NCBI GenBank assembly: GCA_019409045.1
Contig: DXVG01000047.1
Span: 1-9,555 of the forward strand
Source: Clostridiales bacterium
Lineage (GTDB): Bacteria > Bacillota > Clostridia > Christensenellales > Aristaeellaceae
DNA length: 9,555 bases
Reading direction: 5' to 3'
Part shown: positions 5,866 to 9,555 of the stretch, piece by piece
Layout of the letters: every line of letters begins with the position of its first letter
How positions within the stretch are numbered: position 1 is the first letter of the stretch
Position numbers and translations under genes: made by a program
Notes under the pieces: model-generated
The model's input: only the letters and a program-made list of their open reading frames with translations
Databases searched by the model: none
Told to the model about the DNA's origin: nothing

Positions 5866-5894
5866 TTGACGCGCGTGGCGCGCGCGTGTATAAT
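5866..5894 (+). promoter_or_regulatory. Near-consensus sigma-A promoter of the small membrane protein gene
   Basis: -35 TTGACG (5866-5871), a 17-base spacer and -10 TATAAT (5889-5894). Transcription would start near 5901. The spacer is almost entirely alternating CG, which is unusual even for this genome. Confidence 0.85.
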
Positions 5895-5947
5895 GAATGT
5901 GTAGCAATCCGCATGCAAGCGCGCATGCCCTGAAAGGAGCGCCCGTC

Positions 5948-6238
5948 ATGAGCCGCGAAGGAAGAGTTTCCCGCAATCGCGTATCGGTGTGGAGCTGGAT
6001 GTGGACGATCCTGCTCGCATGCATTCCCGGCGTGAATATCATCGCGCTGTTCCTGCTGGCATTTCTGGCAAAGAAACAGCCCAAGCGCACGTTCGCCGTG
6101 GCCGGGCTGGTGCTGATGCTGATCGTTGCGGTGCTGATCTTCGCCGCGTTTTTGCTGTTCCCGTCGGAGCTGCTCGCCTTCAGCGAGTGGCTGCGCGACC
6201 TGACGCCTTTGCAGGGCTCGGCAACGCCGCTGATGTAG
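5948..6238 (+). CDS. Small protein with two membrane segments, unknown function
   Basis: A 96-residue protein. A basic N-terminus (MSREGRVSRNR) precedes a hydrophobic segment at about 14-40 (WSWMWTILLACIPGVNIIAL), a short basic loop AKKQPKR (41-47), a second hydrophobic segment at about 49-71, and a mildly amphipathic tail. The pattern with a central IPGVNII is reminiscent, from memory, of small uncharacterised membrane proteins common in Bacillota; I give it no function. The start is ATG 5948: AAAGGAG (5933-5939) lies eight bases upstream, whereas the longer frame from 5897 would begin before the predicted start of transcription. It has its own strong promoter and ends at the bidirectional terminator (6261-6299), so it is probably monocistronic, with possible read-through from the lipoprotein gene. 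The leader contains GCATGC twice (5911-5916, 5923-5928), able to form a short hairpin before the ribosome binding site. Confidence 0.85.
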   Translation: MSREGRVSRNRVSVWSWMWTILLACIPGVNIIALFLLAFLAKKQPKRTFAVAGLVLMLIVAVLIFAAFLLFPSELLAFSEWLRDLTPLQGSATPLM

Positions 6239-6260
6239 CGCGCGCCGATCGACAAAAGAC

Positions 6261-6299
6261 AAAAAGGGCGCTTCCCCATGGAGGGAGGCGCCCCTTTTT
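6261..6299. terminator. Bidirectional intrinsic terminator between convergent genes
   Basis: AAAAAGGGCGC (6261-6271) pairs with GCGCCCCTTTTT (6288-6299) with one bulge; the inner CTTCCC/GGGAG can extend the stem. It ends in five T residues on the plus strand and five on the minus strand, so it serves both the small membrane protein gene and the pepV-cmk-plsC operon. Confidence 0.9.
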
Positions 6300-6313
6300 G
6301 TGTCGTTTGGCGG

Positions 6314-6904
6314 CTATTGCTGCGGCTTGAGCGCCCAGATCGCGTCTGCGATGCGCCCGGAGGCCTTCTCCAGCGTCTCCCGGTCGAAGCGGCGGCCGAG
6401 GTCCTCCAGCGAGACGGGCGCGCCGAAGATCACGCGCGTGCGGCGAAACAGCCTGTACGGCCCGTCTATGTAAGCGGGAACCACCGGCACGCCCGCGCGC
6501 AGGGCGATCATCGCAACGCCCGGCTCGATGTGGGTGCGCTCGTTTTCGCGGCTTCGCGTGCCCTGCGGGAAGATGCCCAAGACGTGCCCCTGTTGCAAAA
6601 GCGAGATCGACGTGCGCACGGCGGTGAGGTCGCTCTCGCCCCGGCGGATGGGAAACGCGCCGATGGCGGTGATGACCGCGCCCACAAGACGGTTTTTGAA
6701 CAGCTCCGCCTTGGCCATGAAGCGCACATGGCGGCGCATGCACACGGCGAGCGCGAACGGGTCGCGCGCGTGGATGTGGTTGCAGCACAGCACCAGCCCG
6801 CCGGAGCGGTTTATGTGTTCCACGCCCATGGGGCGAACGCCCCAGATCAGCCGGCAATACGCGCCCACGATGGGGCGCAGAAAGTCATAGAGCTTCGCGT
6901 TCAT
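6314..6904 (-). CDS. plsC: 1-acyl-sn-glycerol-3-phosphate acyltransferase (PlsC family)
   Basis: PlsC-type enzymes add the second acyl chain to lysophosphatidic acid, giving phosphatidic acid at the inner face of the membrane. This 196-residue protein is typical in size for short Gram-positive forms. It has the catalytic HX4D motif in NHIHARDP (His43, Asp48), the block MAKAELFK (63-70), GAFPIRRGESD (82-92), the phosphate-binding motif III as FPQGTRSRE (112-120) and motif IV VPAYIDG (142-148). Motif III has Gln where Glu is usual (FPEGTRS). The N-terminus has one weak hydrophobic stretch (about 8-24). Its ATG overlaps the cmk stop as ATGA (6901-6904), and a GGGGGAGGA ribosome binding site (6908-6916) lies inside the end of cmk, which indicates translational coupling. 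It is the last gene of the pepV-cmk-plsC operon. The family is certain; the exact acceptor is inferred. Confidence 0.94.
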   Translation of the reverse strand: MNAKLYDFLRPIVGAYCRLIWGVRPMGVEHINRSGGLVLCCNHIHARDPFALAVCMRRHVRFMAKAELFKNRLVGAVITAIGAFPIRRGESDLTAVRTSISLLQQGHVLGIFPQGTRSRENERTHIEPGVAMIALRAGVPVVPAYIDGPYRLFRRTRVIFGAPVSLEDLGRRFDRETLEKASGRIADAIWALKPQQ

Positions 6905-7587
6905 GCGTCCTCCCCCATCGCCTCGCGGGCGAGCTCGACAACGCGCTGGACGACCTGCTCCAGCGTCATATCCGAGCAGTCCACCTCCACGGCGTCCTTC
7001 GCCATGCGCAGGGGCGATGCCTCCCGCCCCATGTCCAGCTCGTCGCGCCGTATGAGCTCCTCGAGCACCTTTTCGTAGGACTCGTGCATGCCCCGCCGGA
7101 GAAGCTCCTCGTATCGCCTGCGGGCGCGCACCTGCGCCGAGGCGGTGAGAAACACCTTGAGCGTGGCATCGGGCAGCACCTTGGTGCCGATGTCGCGGCC
7201 GTCCATGACCACATTGTGCCCGCGGGCGACGTCCCGCTGGAGCGCCACCATGCGGCTGCGCACCTCCGGCACGGTCGAGACCGCCGAAGCCGCCAGCGAC
7301 ACCTCCGCCGCGCGGATGGCCTCGGAGACGTCCTCCTCGCCCAGGTACACGCGCTGTTGCCCGTCCTGCCCGTAGCCGATGCGCACCTGCGCGCGGCCGC
7401 AGTTTTCGGCGATGGCGCGCGCGTCGGAGAGCGGCACGCCATTTTGGAGCATGAACAGCCCCACGGCGCGGTACATGGCGCCCGTGTCCATGTACATGGC
7501 GCCCATGCGCTGCGCCACCGCGCGGGCGACCGTGGACTTGCCCGCACCCGAGGGGCCGTCGATGGCGATGGAAAACACGCCCTTCAC
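6901..7587 (-). CDS. cmk: Cytidylate kinase
   Basis: Cmk phosphorylates CMP and dCMP with ATP in the cytoplasm, recycling nucleotides from RNA turnover and lipid synthesis. The 228 residues match the usual length. Visible features are the P-loop GPSGAGKS (11-18), DTGAMYRAV (34-42), VMDGRDIGTKVLPDA (127-141) with the CMP-binding DGRDIGT, and the lid and C-terminal motif RRDELDMGREASPL (180-193). The start codon is GTG (7585-7587), one base after the pepV stop (7589-7591); the only ribosome binding signal is a modest GGAAGG about nine bases upstream, inside pepV. The next gene, plsC, overlaps by ATGA. cmk-plsC pairing is common in Clostridia and Bacilli and makes sense because CMP is released in phospholipid synthesis. 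Identity is near certain. Confidence 0.97.
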   Translation of the reverse strand: MKGVFSIAIDGPSGAGKSTVARAVAQRMGAMYMDTGAMYRAVGLFMLQNGVPLSDARAIAENCGRAQVRIGYGQDGQQRVYLGEEDVSEAIRAAEVSLAASAVSTVPEVRSRMVALQRDVARGHNVVMDGRDIGTKVLPDATLKVFLTASAQVRARRRYEELLRRGMHESYEKVLEELIRRDELDMGREASPLRMAKDAVEVDCSDMTLEQVVQRVVELAREAMGEDA

Positions 7588-7588
7588 G

Positions 7589-8998
7589 TCAGTTCACCTT
7601 CCCCGCCAGTTCTACGATGGCATGCGCCATGATGCGTATGCTCAGCATCATGTTCTCCAAAGAGAACCACTCGTCCGGCATGTGGCAGGTGTCCACGTCG
7701 CCCGGGAAGCAGGGGCCGAAGGCCACGGTGTTGGGCATGCAGCGCGAGTAGGTGCCGCCGCCGATGGCAAAGGCGTAGCCCTCGTGGCCGGTGACATCGC
7801 TGTAGGACTTGAGAAGGCCTTTGACGACCTTGTGGTTGGCCGGGACGTGGTGCGGCGCGTGGCCGGAGAGCCGCGTGACGGAGATCTGCGCCGGGGAGAC
7901 CTTCATGGTGATCTGCCCGCAGATGGTCTCCTCGGAGGCGCAGAGGGGATAGCGTATGTCGAGCTGCGCGCTGAGCACCGCGCCGTCGTAGCGCAGTATG
8001 CCGAGGTTGCACGTCAGGGAGCCGCTCAGCTCGTCCGTGATGGCGATGCCCAGCAGCTTGCCCTGCCCGGAGATGCCCAGGCACGACGCAAGTGTTGCGA
8101 TGGCCTGGCGGCTCCCGCCGCCCGCGCCCAGCTCCGAGAGCGCGATCAGCAGCATGCCCGCGGCGTTTTTGCCCAGGTGCGGCGTGGAGGCGTGGGCGGA
8201 CTTGCCGGTGGCGACGATCTGCGCGCGGCCGTCGCCGAGGTCTGTCAGGCTCAGGTCGAACCCGCGCGCGGCGGCGATCAGTTCAAGGCGCGCGCGCAGG
8301 GCCTCCACGTCCTGCGCGCCGACCACGGCGCGCGCGACGCCGGGCACGACGTTTGGCCGCTCGCCCGCCTCCAGCGCGTACACGGGGATGTCCGCGCCGT
8401 CCTCGCCGCCGGTGTTTTTCGACAGGAGTATGTTCAGCCCGCCCTTTTCGATGTTGATGACCGGGTATTCCGCGTCGGGCGAGAAGCCGTAGTCGGGCGA
8501 GGCGGTGTGCGCGTTGTAGTAGCGCATGTCGCTCATGCCGGTCTCCTCGTCGCAGCCGAGGATGAGGCGCACGCCGTCCTTGAGCTCGTAGCCCGCGTCG
8601 CGCACGCAGCGCATCGCGTACAGCGCGGCCAGCGCCGGGCCCTTGTCGTCGAGCACGCCGCGGCCGACGAGGTTCCCGTCGCGCTGCGTGAGCGCAAAGG
8701 GCTCCACCGTCCAGCCGTCGCCCGCGGGCACCACGTCCAGATGGCAGAGTATGCCCAGCGTCTTTTCGCCCTCGCCGAGCGTGACGTCCCCGGCGTAGCC
8801 GTCGAAATCGCGGGTGGCAAACCCGTAGCGGCGCGCGTCCTCCAGCGCCAGGTCGAGCATGCGGCGGTTCTCCCGCCCGAAGGGCGCGCCCGGCTCCGGC
8901 GCCGCCTGCACCGAGGGAATGGCCAGCCAGCGGGCCAGATCGCCAAGAAATTCGTCTCTGCGCGCCTCGATGAGCGCGTCCAGCCTGGTGTGCTCCAT
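7589..8998 (-). CDS. pepV: PepV-type M20 family dipeptidase
   Basis: A 469-residue cytoplasmic zinc peptidase that probably cleaves dipeptides and similar small substrates; length and layout fit PepV. Metal and catalytic residues can be placed: His86 and Asp88 in CHLDVVPAGDGW, Asp117 in GRGVLDDKGP, catalytic Glu151 and ligand Glu152 in CDEETGMSD, Asp175 in FSPDAEYPVINIEKGG, and His439 in CHMPDEW. These agree with the ligand positions I recall for Lactobacillus PepV. The middle part (about 183-380), with SAHASTPHLGKNAA (267-280), is the lid domain with its substrate-contacting His269; IGGGTYSR (412-419) belongs to the catalytic domain. The ATG start has an AGGAGGAAG ribosome binding site (9005-9014) at good spacing and a consensus promoter behind it. 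It is the first gene of the operon with cmk (one-base gap) and plsC. Relation to other M20 peptidases leaves the substrate open; no key residue is missing. Confidence 0.94.
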   Translation of the reverse strand: MEHTRLDALIEARRDEFLGDLARWLAIPSVQAAPEPGAPFGRENRRMLDLALEDARRYGFATRDFDGYAGDVTLGEGEKTLGILCHLDVVPAGDGWTVEPFALTQRDGNLVGRGVLDDKGPALAALYAMRCVRDAGYELKDGVRLILGCDEETGMSDMRYYNAHTASPDYGFSPDAEYPVINIEKGGLNILLSKNTGGEDGADIPVYALEAGERPNVVPGVARAVVGAQDVEALRARLELIAAARGFDLSLTDLGDGRAQIVATGKSAHASTPHLGKNAAGMLLIALSELGAGGGSRQAIATLASCLGISGQGKLLGIAITDELSGSLTCNLGILRYDGAVLSAQLDIRYPLCASEETICGQITMKVSPAQISVTRLSGHAPHHVPANHKVVKGLLKSYSDVTGHEGYAFAIGGGTYSRCMPNTVAFGPCFPGDVDTCHMPDEWFSLENMMLSIRIMAHAIVELAGKVN

Positions 8999-9028
8999 AT
9001 TCGGCTTCCTCCTCTGTGTTCCCGTTTC

Positions 9029-9056
9029 ATTATAAGGATTCCCGGGCGGCTGTCAA
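9029..9056 (-). promoter_or_regulatory. Consensus sigma-A promoter of the pepV-cmk-plsC operon
   Basis: On the minus strand the -35 is TTGACA (9051-9056) and the -10 is TATAAT (9029-9034), both perfect, with a 16-base spacer. The uvrC stop codon TGA (9053-9055) lies within the -35 box. Transcription should start near 9022, close to the ribosome binding site, so the leader is short. I see no operator, which suggests constitutive expression. Confidence 0.9.
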
Positions 9057-9555
9057 TCGCCCGGATGCAAAAAATTCCACACGTTTTCCGCCGCGGGGCG
9101 GTTCATGCCCTCGACGGCGGCGAGCTGCTCCACGGTGGCCGCGCGCAGCGCCTCGACGCTCTTGAAGTGCGTCAGCAGCGCGCGGCGGCGCTTTTCACCG
9201 ACGCCCGGCACGGTGCTGAGCGCGCTTGCGACCGAGCGCTTTGCGCGCAGCTTGCGGTGGTGCGTGATGGCGAAGCGGTGCGCCTCGTCGCGCAGGCGCT
9301 GGATCAGGTGCAGCGCGGGGCTGGCGCGGTCGAGCAGCAGGCTGTCCTCGCAGTCGGGCAGCACGATCTCCTCGATGCGCTTGGCGAGGCCGAACATGGG
9401 GATGTCCAGGCCGAGCGCGTGCATGGCGTCCTGCGCGGCGGAGAGCTGGCCGCGGCCGCCGTCGATGAGTATGAGGTCCGGCAGCTGGCCGAAGGCGCCG
9501 TCCGGCTCGCGCAGGCCGTGGGAGAGGCGGCGGGTGATGACCTCGTGCATGGAGG
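9053..9555 (-). CDS. uvrC: Excinuclease ABC subunit C, C-terminal part (cut by window edge)
   Basis: UvrC makes both incisions in UvrABC nucleotide excision repair. The visible 167 or so residues begin inside the protein at SMHEVITRRLSH, part of the conserved block before the RNase H-like nuclease that makes the 5' cut. Next come DLILIDGGRGQLSAA, with the conserved Asp-Gly-Gly, the block KRIEEIVLP, and RDEAHRFAITHHRK, all typical of UvrC. The end (about the last 60 residues) is a tandem helix-hairpin-helix DNA-binding domain: LSTVPGVGEKRRRALLTHF and VEQLAAVEGMNRPAAENVW. The N-terminal GIY-YIG and UVR domains lie beyond position 9555. The methionine near 9550 is internal and not a start. There is no hairpin after the stop; instead the stop sits within the -35 box of the pepV promoter, so read-through into the pepV operon is likely. 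Confidence 0.97.
   Translation of the reverse strand, partial: SMHEVITRRLSHGLREPDGAFGQLPDLILIDGGRGQLSAAQDAMHALGLDIPMFGLAKRIEEIVLPDCEDSLLLDRASPALHLIQRLRDEAHRFAITHHRKLRAKRSVASALSTVPGVGEKRRRALLTHFKSVEALRAATVEQLAAVEGMNRPAAENVWNFLHPGD

Noticed and set aside
3811..6279. Long minus-strand open frame (822 codons) opposite the lipoprotein gene
   Set aside because: It spans two gene boundaries and a terminator and has a low-complexity His/Arg/Leu composition. The repeated look only mirrors the six repeats of the lipoprotein on the other strand.
7084..7632. Plus-strand frames opposite cmk and pepV
   Set aside because: Both minus-strand proteins are full-length with all family motifs; the plus-strand products have no recognisable features.
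9545..9550. Start codon of a short 165-residue protein near the right edge
   Set aside because: The methionine is internal to UvrC: the frame stays open to the window edge and the preceding codon gives the conserved Ser of SMHEV.

Overview
The window is a GC-rich chromosomal segment, probably from a high-GC member of the Bacillota (Clostridia-like; Christensenellales or Oscillospirales would fit). The basis is a cmk-plsC gene pair, a PepV-type dipeptidase, strong GGAGG ribosome binding sites, sigma-A-type promoters close to TTGACA/TATAAT, an LPxTG-like tail and a lipoprotein with clostridial-style peptidoglycan-binding repeats. The assignment comes from gene content only, not from a search. 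There are nine protein genes (two cut by the window edges) and no rRNA, tRNA, CRISPR array, insertion sequence or phage gene that I can support.

Left edge, minus strand (1-1200): the N-terminal half of tgt (queuine/preQ1 tRNA-ribosyltransferase), preceded by a small secreted Ig-like protein with a degenerate sortase-type tail. A strong intrinsic terminator separates the two. An AT-rich divergent intergenic region (1119-1377) carries a promoter for each direction and a 29-bp imperfect dyad.

Centre, plus strand (1378-6238): a 639-residue polytopic membrane protein resembling GT-C glycosyltransferases; a MarR-family regulator with a 25-bp tandem repeat in its leader; a lipoprotein made of six peptidoglycan-binding-like repeats with no catalytic domain; and a 96-residue protein with two membrane segments behind its own near-consensus promoter. 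This looks like an envelope-related group. marR and the lipoprotein gene are probably co-transcribed, since no terminator lies between them. The functional link among the four genes is inference.

Right, minus strand (6261-9555): the C-terminal part of uvrC, then a tight pepV-cmk-plsC operon read from a consensus promoter whose -35 box contains the uvrC stop codon. pepV and cmk are one base apart, and cmk and plsC overlap as ATGA. The operon converges with the central genes on a shared bidirectional terminator at 6261-6299.

Most of the window is ordinary housekeeping and envelope biology. The best candidates for a second look are the uncharacterised GT-C-like protein with its upstream dyad, the tandem-repeat leader of marR, and the six-repeat lipoprotein. 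I do not see a convincing new defence or mobile system.
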